A stretch of 35,587 nucleotides of DNA, from NCBI GenBank assembly GCA_017535325.1, contig JAFXUC010000050.1, positions 1 to 35,587 of the forward strand. The letters run 5' to 3'. Each line of letters starts with the position of its first letter. Positions within the stretch are counted from its first letter, which is position 1. Source of the stretch: Bacteroidales bacterium. Its GTDB lineage: Bacteria; Bacteroidota; Bacteroidia; Bacteroidales; UBA3824. Below are positions 9,275-16,967 of this stretch, piece by piece. The notes beneath the pieces are model-generated. The model did not search any database. It was not told where the DNA came from and worked only from the letters and a program-made list of their open reading frames with translations. The translations under genes and the position numbers were made by a program.

Positions 9275-9304
9275 CAAAATTAGAAATTAGAAATTTCTGG
9301 CAAA
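9275..9304 (-). promoter_or_regulatory. Promoter of the 9250-6859 operon
   Basis: Read on the minus strand, TTTTG is followed after 18 bases by TAATTTTG, ending at 9275. This places transcription start about 20 bases before the ATG at 9250. Confidence 0.75.
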
Positions 9305-9384
9305 ATTTTTTTATGATTGTTTAACAAAAAAGTTCTGTGTTAAAAAAAAACAATAAAAAATTTTCTGTTTCCGATAGTTTTTCA

Positions 9385-9392
9385 TAACTTTG
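9385..9392 (+). promoter_or_regulatory. -7 promoter element of clpC
   Basis: TAACTTTG matches the -7 box and lies 32 bases before the chosen clpC ATG at 9425. The -33 region is poor. Its position supports the short clpC start, because an N-terminal domain encoded further upstream would lie outside the transcript. Confidence 0.6.
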
Positions 9393-9424
9393 TAATCGCA
9401 AATTTTCTTAAAAAGGAATTGAAC

Positions 9425-11533
9425 ATGTTAAAAGACGACGAAAATAAGCATTACTACGATACTTACCGTCTGACTTTTCAGGCGGGTGTCCCTGACGAGG
9501 ACGAAGAGGACGAGGACGATGACGACGATTATGATTCCAAAAACGAAAAGCAGAATCAAAACGGCAACTCAGAGACTCCCGTTCTTGACAATTTCGGCAC
9601 CGACCTTACAAAAATGGCGTCGGAAAACAAACTCGACCCCGTTGTAGGACGTTCAAAGGAGATTGAAAGGCTTGTGCAGATACTTTCGCGCCGCAAGAAA
9701 AACAATCCCGTCTTAATCGGCGAACCCGGTGTCGGAAAATCCGCAATCGCCGAGGGGCTTGCCTTGAAAATCGTTCAGCACAAAGTTTCGAGGGTTCTTG
9801 ACAACAAGCGCGTTATTTCGCTTGACCTTGCCTCCATTGTCGCCGGCACAAAATACAGGGGACAGTTTGAGGAAAGGATGAAGTCCATTCTCGCCGAATT
9901 GACAAGAAACCGCGACATAATTCTTTTTATTGACGAAATCCACACTTTAATCGGTGCGGGCGGCGCAAGCGGTTCGCTTGATGCAAGCAACATGTTGAAA
10001 CCCGCTCTTGCACGCGGCGAAATTCAGTGCATCGGCGCGACTACTCTTGACGAGTACCGTCAGTACATCGAAAAAGACGGCGCATTGGAGCGCAGGTTTC
10101 AGAAAATCATCGTTGAGCCGACCTCAGTTGAAGAGTCAATCGAAATTCTTAACAATATAAAAGACAAGTACGAGACTTATCACAACGTTACGTACACCGA
10201 CGGCGCGATAAAGGCGTGTGTAAAACTGACAAACCGCTACATCAGCGACCGTTGTCTTCCCGACAAGGCTATCGACGCTTTGGACGAGGCGGGTTCGAGG
10301 GTTCACATCAACAAGATTACCGTTCCGATGAGAATCGACGAACTCGAAAAAGAAATCGAAGCCACAAGAGAGGAAAAAGTAAAAGCCGTAAAAGGTCAGA
10401 ACTTTGAACTTGCAGCCTCTTTCCGCGACAAAGAAGGCGAACTCCTAAAACTTCTTGACGCAGAAAAAGAAAAATGGGACAAGGACGTTTCCAAAAAGCG
10501 CGAAGTCGTTGACGAAAGCAACATAGAGGAAGTTGTTGCGATGATGACCGGCGTACCAGTTACGAGGATTGCGCAGGCAGAAAGCCAGAGGCTCAAAAAA
10601 ATGGCTCAGGAACTTCAAGAAAAAGTTATCGGTCAGAGCGAGGCTGTCGAAAAAATCGTCAAGGCGATTCAGAGAAACCGTGCGGGCTTGAAAGACCCGA
10701 ACAAACCTATCGGAACGTTTATATTTTTGGGACCGACCGGCGTTGGCAAAACGCAGTTGGCAAAGATTTTAGCGGAATATCTTTTTGACTCCAAAGACGC
10801 GCTTGTACGTATCGACATGAGCGAATATATGGAAAAATTCTCGGTTTCAAGGCTTGTGGGTGCGCCTCCGGGTTACGTCGGATACGAAGAAGGCGGACAG
10901 TTGACCGAGAAGGTAAGAAGAAAACCGTATTCAGTGGTGCTTTTGGACGAAATCGAAAAGGCTCACTCCGATGTCTTCAACATTTTGTTGCAGGTTTTGG
11001 ACGAGGGTCGTCTGACGGATTCGCTCGGCAGAAACATCGACTTCAAAAACACGATTCTGATTATGACCTCAAACATAGGCGCAAGGGACATTCAAAATTA
11101 CGGACACGGACTCGGTTTCGGCTCGTCAGAAAGCGACGACAACAACAAGGCGATTATTGAAAAGGCGTTGAAAAAAGCGTTTTCGCCGGAGTTTTTGAAC
11201 CGTATCGACGACATTGTCTCCTTTAATTCGCTTACAAAAGAGAACATTCATCAGATTATCGACATCGAACTCAAAGGGCTTTACAAGAGGATTACCGACC
11301 TCAAATATTCGCTTACCGTTACCGAAAAGGCGAAAGATTTTCTTTCGGACAAAGGTTACGACCCGAAATACGGCGCAAGACCGCTCAAACGTGCCATTCA
11401 AAAATATTTGGAGGACGAAATGGCGGGCATAATCATCGACAGCGAAATGAAGGAAGGCGACGAAATCATTGCCGATTTGAGCGAAAAAGGCGACAAAATT
11501 GAAATTAAAATCAATCACAAAATTGCAGAATAA
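9425..11533 (+). CDS. clpC: ClpC-type AAA+ unfoldase lacking the N-terminal domain
   Basis: Clp ATPases unfold proteins and feed them to ClpP. Two AAA+ modules are present: the first with GEPGVGKS and FIDEIH, the second with GPTGVGKT and LLDEIEKAH. Between them is a short M-domain with a UVR-like helix pair (around [19 protein letters not shown]), which marks ClpC rather than ClpA or ClpB. A ClpP-docking LGF loop is present in [11 protein letters not shown]. The usual N-terminal pair of Clp-N repeats, about 140 residues, is missing; instead there is a 55-residue start with a run of acidic residues. I chose the ATG at 9425 because AAAAGGA sits seven bases upstream; an in-frame TTG at 9419 is also possible. 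Length is 702 residues, against about 840 for full-length ClpC. Confidence 0.93.
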   Translation: MLKDDENKHYYDTYRLTFQAGVPDEDEEDEDDDDDYDSKNEKQNQNGNSETPVLDNFGTDLTKMASENKLDPVVGRSKEIERLVQILSRRKKNNPVLIGEPGVGKSAIAEGLALKIVQHKVSRVLDNKRVISLDLASIVAGTKYRGQFEERMKSILAELTRNRDIILFIDEIHTLIGAGGASGSLDASNMLKPALARGEIQCIGATTLDEYRQYIEKDGALERRFQKIIVEPTSVEESIEILNNIKDKYETYHNVTYTDGAIKACVKLTNRYISDRCLPDKAIDALDEAGSRVHINKITVPMRIDELEKEIEATREEKVKAVKGQNFELAASFRDKEGELLKLLDAEKEKWDKDVSKKREVVDESNIEEVVAMMTGVPVTRIAQAESQRLKKMAQELQEKVIGQSEAVEKIVKAIQRNRAGLKDPNKPIGTFIFLGPTGVGKTQLAKILAEYLFDSKDALVRIDMSEYMEKFSVSRLVGAPPGYVGYEEGGQLTEKVRRKPYSVVLLDEIEKAHSDVFNILLQVLDEGRLTDSLGRNIDFKNTILIMTSNIGARDIQNYGHGLGFGSSESDDNNKAIIEKALKKAFSPEFLNRIDDIVSFNSLTKENIHQIIDIELKGLYKRITDLKYSLTVTEKAKDFLSDKGYDPKYGARPLKRAIQKYLEDEMAGIIIDSEMKEGDEIIADLSEKGDKIEIKINHKIAE

Positions 11534-11539
11534 CTAATT

Positions 11540-11896
11540 ATGTACAAGTACATTAATATGAGTTATTTGAATGAAGTTTCAGGCGGGGACATCTCGATAA
11601 AAAAAGAAATTATCGGGATGTTTTTCTCCCAAATGAAAGAGACTTCTGCCCTGTTGAAAGAGAGTTTGTCAAACGGGGATTACCAAAAACTTTCCAAAGT
11701 GGCGCACAATGCGAAATCCACGCTCAGGGTTATGGGCGCGGAAGACCTTGCCAAAAAAATGGAAACGCTTCAAAACACCGCCGCACAAAAAGAAAGCACA
11801 GAAAATTATCCCGTGCTTGTAAATTATTTCTTGGAAAATATTCCGCTTGTATGTCAGGAGTTAGAATCGGAGATTTCCTCCTCTGATGCTTCATAA
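11540..11896 (+). CDS. Hpt-domain phosphotransfer protein
   Basis: Histidine phosphotransfer (Hpt) proteins carry a phosphoryl group between receiver domains in multistep phosphorelays. The 118-residue protein is one four-helix-bundle Hpt domain with the phospho-accepting His56 in AHNAKST. Length fits a stand-alone Hpt. It begins six bases after clpC, so it is probably co-transcribed with it; a second ATG at 11558 is possible. Its 3' end overlaps the convergent membrane-protein gene by 43 bases. No partner kinase lies in the window. Confidence 0.88.
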   Translation: MYKYINMSYLNEVSGGDISIKKEIIGMFFSQMKETSALLKESLSNGDYQKLSKVAHNAKSTLRVMGAEDLAKKMETLQNTAAQKESTENYPVLVNYFLENIPLVCQELESEISSSDAS

Positions 11897-12345
11897 TTTT
11901 CTTCCGTTTCTTCGTAGTCCCTCAAATATTTTGCTTTTGAAGGAAAGTTTACGGCTGAGACTATCAGCGAAACTGCGGTCAAGAGTTCAAATTGTTTTTT
12001 GCCTGTGAGAATAAACAGCAGTATGTCAAACAGAAACAAAAAATAAATAATGCAGTTTTGAACTTTTTTTGCATCAATGAAAGCCGCGTGCCTTATGTCC
12101 AAAGACTTTTCTTTGTTGATTTTTAAAATGCGGGAATAGTTTTGATAACCGAAAACTATTCCGCCGAGTGTTAAGAAGATACCTGCATATTGCAGCAGCA
12201 TAACAAGTTGCGGTGTTTCTATAACGGCACACCAAAAATTGCGGACATCAAGAAGAAACCAAACCGTCAAAAAACAAACTATGAAACTTATTAATATAAT
12301 AAGGTGTATGTTTTTGAAACTTTTTACTTTTTTCTCAAAATCCAT
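11854..12345 (-). CDS. Small inner-membrane protein of unknown function
   Basis: This 163-residue protein has four likely transmembrane helices, at about residues 14-32, 43-66, 95-112 and 118-132, and a very acidic C-terminal tail (residues 140-163). No family is recognised. Its start is two bases from the SiaC-type stop codon, so the two genes form an operon read from the promoter at 12781-12812. The link to SiaC suggests a membrane role in the same signalling pathway, which is only an inference. Its last 43 bases overlap the Hpt gene on the other strand. Confidence 0.8.
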   Translation of the reverse strand: MDFEKKVKSFKNIHLIILISFIVCFLTVWFLLDVRNFWCAVIETPQLVMLLQYAGIFLTLGGIVFGYQNYSRILKINKEKSLDIRHAAFIDAKKVQNCIIYFLFLFDILLFILTGKKQFELLTAVSLIVSAVNFPSKAKYLRDYEETEENYEASEEEISDSNS

Positions 12346-12347
12346 TT

Positions 12348-12755
12348 TTATATTTCTTCATCAAGACCGTCGTCAAAACCGCCGGAAGCCTCTTTCAAGG
12401 TAATAGGAACTTTTGAAACATTCTGAAAATCCCTTCCCGCTTCGAGCAAATCACTGTCGCTGTAAAACCATGTTATCGAAAGTTCTTTACCAGGTTTTTC
12501 GTTGATTTTGTTAAGTTCTTTAAGAATATTGTAAATCCAAATTTGCGAACTTGTGTTGTAATAGTCCAACGAAAAATGTACGGTAGTCTTGTCCTTCGGG
12601 TCGGCAACATAATCTGTAAGTACCTTAAACACAGGCTCGTAAAACGAGAATGTGTTTTCGATAATACTCCTGCCACGAAGTTCAAGAAACCCGTTTTCAC
12701 AGTCGAAATTGACATACGGACTTTTAGCAGTCTCGGCAATTTGTAAGTTTTCCAT
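12348..12755 (-). CDS. SiaC-family (DUF1987) regulatory phosphoprotein
   Basis: In Pseudomonas, SiaC is a small partner-switch protein whose threonine phosphorylation, set by the SiaB kinase and SiaA phosphatase, controls the diguanylate cyclase SiaD. This 135-residue protein has the family features: a beta-rich start (PYVNFDCENGFLELRGRS), a helix with FYEPVFKVLTDYV, and the phospho-site motif YYNTSS with Thr68, the same number as in SiaC. It is the first gene of a two-gene operon with a membrane protein. No SiaA, SiaB or SiaD is present here. A second, diverged copy lies at 28149-28565. Confidence 0.9.
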   Translation of the reverse strand: MENLQIAETAKSPYVNFDCENGFLELRGRSIIENTFSFYEPVFKVLTDYVADPKDKTTVHFSLDYYNTSSQIWIYNILKELNKINEKPGKELSITWFYSDSDLLEAGRDFQNVSKVPITLKEASGGFDDGLDEEI

Positions 12756-12780
12756 CGTTAAGTATTAAATTTTTCTTTTG

Positions 12781-12812
12781 CAAATGTAGGAATAATTATT
12801 AATTGAAACAAA
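12781..12812 (-). promoter_or_regulatory. Promoter of the SiaC-membrane protein operon
   Basis: Read on the minus strand, TTTG (12812-12809) is followed after 20 bases by TACATTTG (12788-12781). It lies back to back with the promoter at 12833-12863. Confidence 0.8.
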
Positions 12813-12832
12813 TTTTTTTTCGGTTTTTTTCG

Positions 12833-12863
12833 TTGCTAAACAAAAAAGTTTTTTTTAACTTTG
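12833..12863 (+). promoter_or_regulatory. Promoter of the small envelope protein gene
   Basis: TTG at 12833-12835 and TAACTTTG at 12856-12863 are 20 bases apart, followed by a leader of about 20 bases before the ATG at 12887. Confidence 0.75.
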
Positions 12864-12886
12864 CGTTGTAAAAAATCTTTTACGCT

Positions 12887-13330
12887 ATGAAAAAGACCAT
12901 ACTTTTTTTTATGACGCTTTTTACCGCTTTAAGCGTTGAGGCTCAAAACCTTAGTCAAAACTCAGGCGAGTTGTTCGGGGATTTTACCCCGATAAAAAAG
13001 TGGAAGTTTTCTCTTGGTACGGGAATTTCACTTACGGGTTTCAAAGCACCTGCTATGGACGGCAATTACCATAATATCAAGGCGTTAACAAATTACTATT
13101 CGGCGGCGGCAAGTTATTCGGCAACCAAAAAACTTTCGCTGTATTCTGCAATAACTTATTACAGAACAACGTGTTACGGCTCTGAAAAAAAGGGCGGAAT
13201 GCCTTTTGACAGAGACGCTTATATAACAAGTTTCGGCGCAAACTATCAGATTACGCCGTCGTTTTCTCTCGGTTTTGAGATAAGACACGCCGAAAACGCA
13301 AGTCCTTACGGATTTTATTACGGGTATTAA
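12887..13330 (+). CDS. Small exported beta-rich protein, possible outer-membrane barrel
   Basis: A 147-residue protein with a signal peptide (cleavage near VEAQ). The mature part has alternating hydrophobic and polar residues and many aromatic residues, as in beta-hairpins: KFSLGTGISLTGF, AAASYSATKKLSLYSAITYY, FGANYQITPSFSLGFEIRHA. It ends GFYYGY, with a terminal aromatic residue as in outer-membrane beta-barrels. It is short for a complete barrel, perhaps six strands after the signal peptide. Function unknown. It stands alone behind its own promoter and 52 bases before the next gene. Confidence 0.75.
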   Translation: MKKTILFFMTLFTALSVEAQNLSQNSGELFGDFTPIKKWKFSLGTGISLTGFKAPAMDGNYHNIKALTNYYSAAASYSATKKLSLYSAITYYRTTCYGSEKKGGMPFDRDAYITSFGANYQITPSFSLGFEIRHAENASPYGFYYGY

Positions 13331-13349
13331 TTTTTAAACAAACTTAATA

Positions 13350-13378
13350 TTGGAATACAAAAAAAATTATTAAAATTG
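13350..13378 (+). promoter_or_regulatory. Candidate promoter of the DUF6913-dapA-GH13 operon
   Basis: TTG at 13350-13352 and TAAAATTG at 13371-13378 (one mismatch to TAnnTTTG) are 18 bases apart. The -7 box ends only four bases before the ATG at 13383, so the transcript would be leaderless or nearly so. Confidence 0.45.
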
Positions 13379-13382
13379 CAGT

Positions 13383-13937
13383 ATGAATTTTTTCCAGAAA
13401 GTGCGTGATGATATGGGGTTTTGGTTTCTTGACAGGAAATCGAAAAAACTCCCGCGCCAACGAACTTTTAATAATCTTGCATCTGCCTCTTCGGTCGGAA
13501 TACTTTTTGAGGCTTCAAAAGAAGACAGTTATGTTACAGTGATTTCGTTTGCCGAAGACCTTGTAAAAAGAGGTCTGAGGGTTGAAATGTTAGGCGAAGT
13601 CCCAAACGAGACCTTTGTGAATTTTATTTCACCGAGAGACGGGTTGAAAGTGTTTTCTGTTGCCGAGGTTGATATGTTGGGTTATCCGAAGTCCCCTTTG
13701 GTAAAAACTTTTGTATCAAGCAGTTTTGATATTTTGATAAATTTGTGTTCCAACAACGAAGATTTGTGCACCAATTACATAATCGGAATGTCCAAGGCAA
13801 AACTGAGGGTTTCTCCAAAACTAAAATCCGACGTATATGCGGATTTTATTTTGCAGTTGTCTCCCGAAACGCTCGGTGATACAGAGGCATTGATAAACAA
13901 TATAGAAAAATATTTGTCAGCATTCAGCAAAGCATAA
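13383..13937 (+). CDS. DUF6913-like protein upstream of dapA
   Basis: The 184-residue protein has no signal peptide and looks cytoplasmic, with an alpha/beta pattern (VGILFEASKEDSY, then VTVISFAEDLVKRGLRVEML). From memory it matches a small Bacteroidetes family, annotated DUF6913, usually encoded next to dapA. Its biochemical role is unknown. Its TAA is one base from the dapA start codon, which implies translational coupling and perhaps a link to lysine or cell-wall precursor synthesis. Confidence 0.78.
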   Translation: MNFFQKVRDDMGFWFLDRKSKKLPRQRTFNNLASASSVGILFEASKEDSYVTVISFAEDLVKRGLRVEMLGEVPNETFVNFISPRDGLKVFSVAEVDMLGYPKSPLVKTFVSSSFDILINLCSNNEDLCTNYIIGMSKAKLRVSPKLKSDVYADFILQLSPETLGDTEALINNIEKYLSAFSKA

Positions 13938-13938
13938 T

Positions 13939-14826
13939 ATGATGAGAAACAATAACCTTTACGGCACAGGTGTTGCCTTGGTAACGCCTTTCGACAAATC
14001 GGGCAAAATAGATTTTGCCGCTTTGGAACAACATCTTAACCGCATTATTGATGGCGGAATTAATTACCTAACCTTGCTCGGCACTACCGGTGAGCCGCCG
14101 ACAATGACAAAAGAAGAAAAAAGCGAAATTTTGAAATTCGTGAAAGAAAAAACTGCCGGCAGAGTGCCAATCGTACTTGGAATCGGAGGCAACAACACCT
14201 CGGCGGTTGTTGAAGAAATTTTGAATACGGATTTGAGCGGCATAGACTCTATTTTGAGTATTTGTCCCTACTATACAAAGCCTTCGCAACGTGGAATTTA
14301 CGCGCATTTCGAGGCGGTAGCAAAGGCCTCTCCCCTACCCGTTATCCTTTACAACGTTCCGGGCAGAACTTCCAAAAATATTGATCCTGACACAGTAATA
14401 AAACTCGCTAACGATTTCAAAAACATTGTCGCAATAAAAGAAGCAAGCGGCAATATGAATCAGATAATGAGCATTTTAGCGAAAAAACCGAAAGATTTCT
14501 GCGTGATTTCAGGCGACGACTCCTTGGCCGTTCCGATGATTTCTTTGGGTTGTGTAGGCGTGATTTCGGTGGCTGCGAACGTAGTTCCGGCGCAGTTTTC
14601 AAAGATGATAAAATTGGCTTTGGAAGGCGATTTTATCTCGGCAAGAGAAATTCATTTTAAACTTCTTGAATTGATGAACGCCCTTTTTGAAGACGGTTCG
14701 CCTTCGGGAGCAAAAGCGGCTTTGAACATTCTCGGAATCATGGAGGAGAATTTGAGGCTTCCGCTTGTGCCGGTGTCGCCCTCGGTAAGGGAAAAAATTA
14801 AGACTTTGTTATCGAAATTATCATGA
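13939..14826 (+). CDS. dapA: 4-hydroxy-tetrahydrodipicolinate synthase
   Basis: DapA condenses pyruvate with aspartate semialdehyde, the committed step to diaminopimelate and lysine. The 295-residue TIM-barrel enzyme has the Schiff-base Lys167 in VAIKEASG, the catalytic Tyr138 in ILYNVPGRTS with Arg143 following, and the GTTGE motif (residues 48-52) with its Thr pair. Length is standard. It follows DUF6913 by one base and its stop codon overlaps the GH13 start by 4 bases. N-acetylneuraminate lyase is a relative, but the YNVPGRT signature favours DapA. Confidence 0.95.
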   Translation: MMRNNNLYGTGVALVTPFDKSGKIDFAALEQHLNRIIDGGINYLTLLGTTGEPPTMTKEEKSEILKFVKEKTAGRVPIVLGIGGNNTSAVVEEILNTDLSGIDSILSICPYYTKPSQRGIYAHFEAVAKASPLPVILYNVPGRTSKNIDPDTVIKLANDFKNIVAIKEASGNMNQIMSILAKKPKDFCVISGDDSLAVPMISLGCVGVISVAANVVPAQFSKMIKLALEGDFISAREIHFKLLELMNALFEDGSPSGAKAALNILGIMEENLRLPLVPVSPSVREKIKTLLSKLS

Positions 14827-16490
14827 CATGTTATCCCGCTTGGGCGGCTGAGGTGGTTTGGTACGAGATTTTTCCCGACAGGTTTTGCCGGAAAAACTTT
14901 AACAACCCTCTTTCGGCAGAAGATTTACTCGGAACTACACCGTGGAATTTTGACGGTGAAAAGTGGGAAATTTCCGCTTGGGACGCCGAATGGAAAGGCC
15001 GTCAGGAGCATGAAAAACATAACCGCAAAAGCCTTAAAATGAACGTTTTAAGGCGGAGATACTGCGGTGATTTAGAAGGCGTTATTTCCAAACTCGACTA
15101 TTTGGCGGGTTTGGGAATAACGGCTTTGTATTTTACGCCGTTGCAGTTTTCGCCCTCGCTTCACAAATACGATGGCACTAATTTTCTTCATATTGACCCT
15201 TTTTTCGGCTCTAATGCCTTAGACGACAAAAGAATAATCTTAGAAGAAAACTTTCTTGATTTTGAAAATGCGAAATGGACTTCCGCCGATTTATTGGCGT
15301 TGGAGATGATAAAAAAAGCCCATTCTTTGGGTATGAAGGTCATTTTTGACGGCGTTTTCAATCATATCGGTTACAACAGCGTGCCGTTTCAGGACGTTTT
15401 GCAAAATAGGGAAAAATCGCGTTTCAAAGACTGGTTTTTGATTGACTTCAAAAAATCCACCAAAAAAACACTCGTTTACGAAAAATTCTGGGGCTGCGTC
15501 AAGGAAATGCCGAAGTTAAACTACGCTTGTAAAGAAGTAAAGCAATATGTATTTGCGGTTTTGAAGCGGTGGTTAAAGCCGGTTGTTGAAGGCACTGAAA
15601 AAGAAGGCATTGACGGTTGGAGAATAGACCACGCAATAGGTGTTCCGATGATGTTTTGGAAGCAGGCCAACGCTTTTGTCAAAAGTATAAAAAACGATGC
15701 TCTCTTTTTGGGCGAACTCATTGAGCCAAATGAAGTTATAAAGCCGTATTTAGACGAAAAATGCTTTGATTCAGTGATGAATTACGGCTTTTATTTTGCC
15801 GCAGCGGAGTTTTTTGCGGCTGAGGACAATTCTATATCCGCTTTACAATTTGACAAGAAATTGCGCAGTCAACTAAAACTTTTCAATTCAGGGTCTAACT
15901 TCTTGGCGATGAATCTTTTAGATACTCATGATACGGAGCGTTTTTCGTCGCTTGTGGTTAACGGAAGGTTAAAAAAATTCGGCTCAATTGCTGAATTTTT
16001 TGAAAATACTCATTCAGGCGACAAAAAGTACAGTACCCGTCAACCTAAGGACTTGGAGAGAAAAATTCAAAAAATGGCGGTAGTCTTTGAGTTTTCGTCT
16101 GTTGGCTCGCCGATGGTCTTCTACGGCGACGAACTCGGCATGTGGGGCGCAAACGATCCCGACTGTCGAAAGCCTATGGCATGGGAAAATGGTGATGAAG
16201 AAATGTTAAAATTTTATAAAAAAATCATTGCTTTCAGAAATGCGAATAAATCGGTTTTCTCTTTTGGACAATTTGTTACGCATTATGCAGACTCCAAAAA
16301 ACGCGTTTACGTATATTCTCGAAAAAAAGGCGACGAAGAAATATTTTTTGCTTTCAATCGGGAAACCGTGCCAGAGACTGTTGAAATCGAGGTTGCAGGC
16401 TGTCGCAAACAAATTACATTAGATAAATTAAGTTTTACAATCATAAAAATTGCGAATGGCGTTGAAGAATTTGTGCCGGATATATCATAG
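14823..16490 (+). CDS. Cytoplasmic GH13 alpha-glucanase (cyclomaltodextrinase/neopullulanase-like)
   Basis: GH13 enzymes cleave or transfer alpha-glucosidic bonds. The 555-residue protein has all four conserved regions: DGVFNH (176-181), GWRIDHA with nucleophile Asp269, GE with acid/base Glu298, and THD with Asp370. A C-terminal beta domain follows from about residue 470. No signal peptide is visible and no N-terminal CBM34 is recognised, so it probably acts on intracellular maltodextrins or storage glucan. It overlaps dapA by 4 bases (ATGA), so it is translationally coupled to an unrelated biosynthetic gene. The precise substrate cannot be read from sequence. Confidence 0.88.
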   Translation: MTCYPAWAAEVVWYEIFPDRFCRKNFNNPLSAEDLLGTTPWNFDGEKWEISAWDAEWKGRQEHEKHNRKSLKMNVLRRRYCGDLEGVISKLDYLAGLGITALYFTPLQFSPSLHKYDGTNFLHIDPFFGSNALDDKRIILEENFLDFENAKWTSADLLALEMIKKAHSLGMKVIFDGVFNHIGYNSVPFQDVLQNREKSRFKDWFLIDFKKSTKKTLVYEKFWGCVKEMPKLNYACKEVKQYVFAVLKRWLKPVVEGTEKEGIDGWRIDHAIGVPMMFWKQANAFVKSIKNDALFLGELIEPNEVIKPYLDEKCFDSVMNYGFYFAAAEFFAAEDNSISALQFDKKLRSQLKLFNSGSNFLAMNLLDTHDTERFSSLVVNGRLKKFGSIAEFFENTHSGDKKYSTRQPKDLERKIQKMAVVFEFSSVGSPMVFYGDELGMWGANDPDCRKPMAWENGDEEMLKFYKKIIAFRNANKSVFSFGQFVTHYADSKKRVYVYSRKKGDEEIFFAFNRETVPETVEIEVAGCRKQITLDKLSFTIIKIANGVEEFVPDIS

Positions 16491-16556
16491 GACTTTATTT
16501 AAACTTGCCTAATTATGTGAAAATAAAATAAATGCAAAAAAAGCGTTTATATTTTT

Positions 16557-16573
16557 TTGGCACGAAGATTGTT
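16557..16573 (+). promoter_or_regulatory. Candidate sigma-54 (-24/-12) promoter
   Basis: TTGGCACGAAGATTGTT matches the RpoN consensus YTGGCACGRNNNTTGCW at every fixed position except one (T for C in the -12 GC). The spacing between GG and GT is the required 10 bases. No Bacteroidetes sigma-A box is visible at a suitable position before the gene at 16621. Confidence 0.6.
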
Positions 16574-16620
16574 ATTGTTTAAGTACAAACTTATACATAA
16601 ACAATAATAATTTCAAGAAA

Positions 16621-16836
16621 ATGGCAAATTTAACTTGGGCGGGTATAATTTCAAAAGGCATCTTGAAGATGAAACTCGCATTTGACAAAAACGTAAAAGT
16701 TCCTGAGAGAATCAAAATTATGGAACACTGGGCGCAAGAGGTTTCACACTCTGACATCAACATTATCGAAACGCAGCATTTTGACACGATGAGTTCGATA
16801 AAGGCTGTTATCAAGCGTCCGTCAAAGCAGGATTAG
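16621..16836 (+). CDS. Small 71-residue protein of unknown function
   Basis: A short soluble protein with no signal peptide and no Cys. Its start MANLTWAGIISKGILKMKLAF looks like an amphipathic helix, followed by a charged helical middle (VPERIKIMEHWAQEV). I do not recognise the family. The AAGAAA just before the ATG may serve as a weak ribosome binding site. It is monocistronic, between a sigma-54-like promoter and a strong terminator, which argues that it is a real and regulated gene. It could be a small regulatory or stress protein. Confidence 0.75.
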   Translation: MANLTWAGIISKGILKMKLAFDKNVKVPERIKIMEHWAQEVSHSDINIIETQHFDTMSSIKAVIKRPSKQD

Positions 16837-16860
16837 AAAACAAATCTCAAAAACTTGACT

Positions 16861-16906
16861 AAAAAAAAGCGGGCTTAAAAAAAATTTTTTAAGCCCGCTT
16901 TTTTTG
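16861..16906 (+). terminator. Strong Rho-independent terminator
   Basis: A long hairpin with GCGGGCTT paired to AAGCCCGC, extended on both sides by A/T pairs, ends in a run of seven T. It lies 25 bases after the 71-residue protein gene. Confidence 0.92.
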
Positions 16907-16934
16907 TGCGCCCCAAAAAATATCCGTATCTTTG
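16903..16934 (+). promoter_or_regulatory. Promoter of the papain-like protease gene
   Basis: TTTG at 16903-16906 and TATCTTTG at 16927-16934 are 20 bases apart. The -33 element is made by the T-tract of the preceding terminator, so the two signals share bases. Confidence 0.75.
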
Positions 16935-16967
16935 CATTAGAAATTTTTCTTAAAAAAAAATAAAAAT

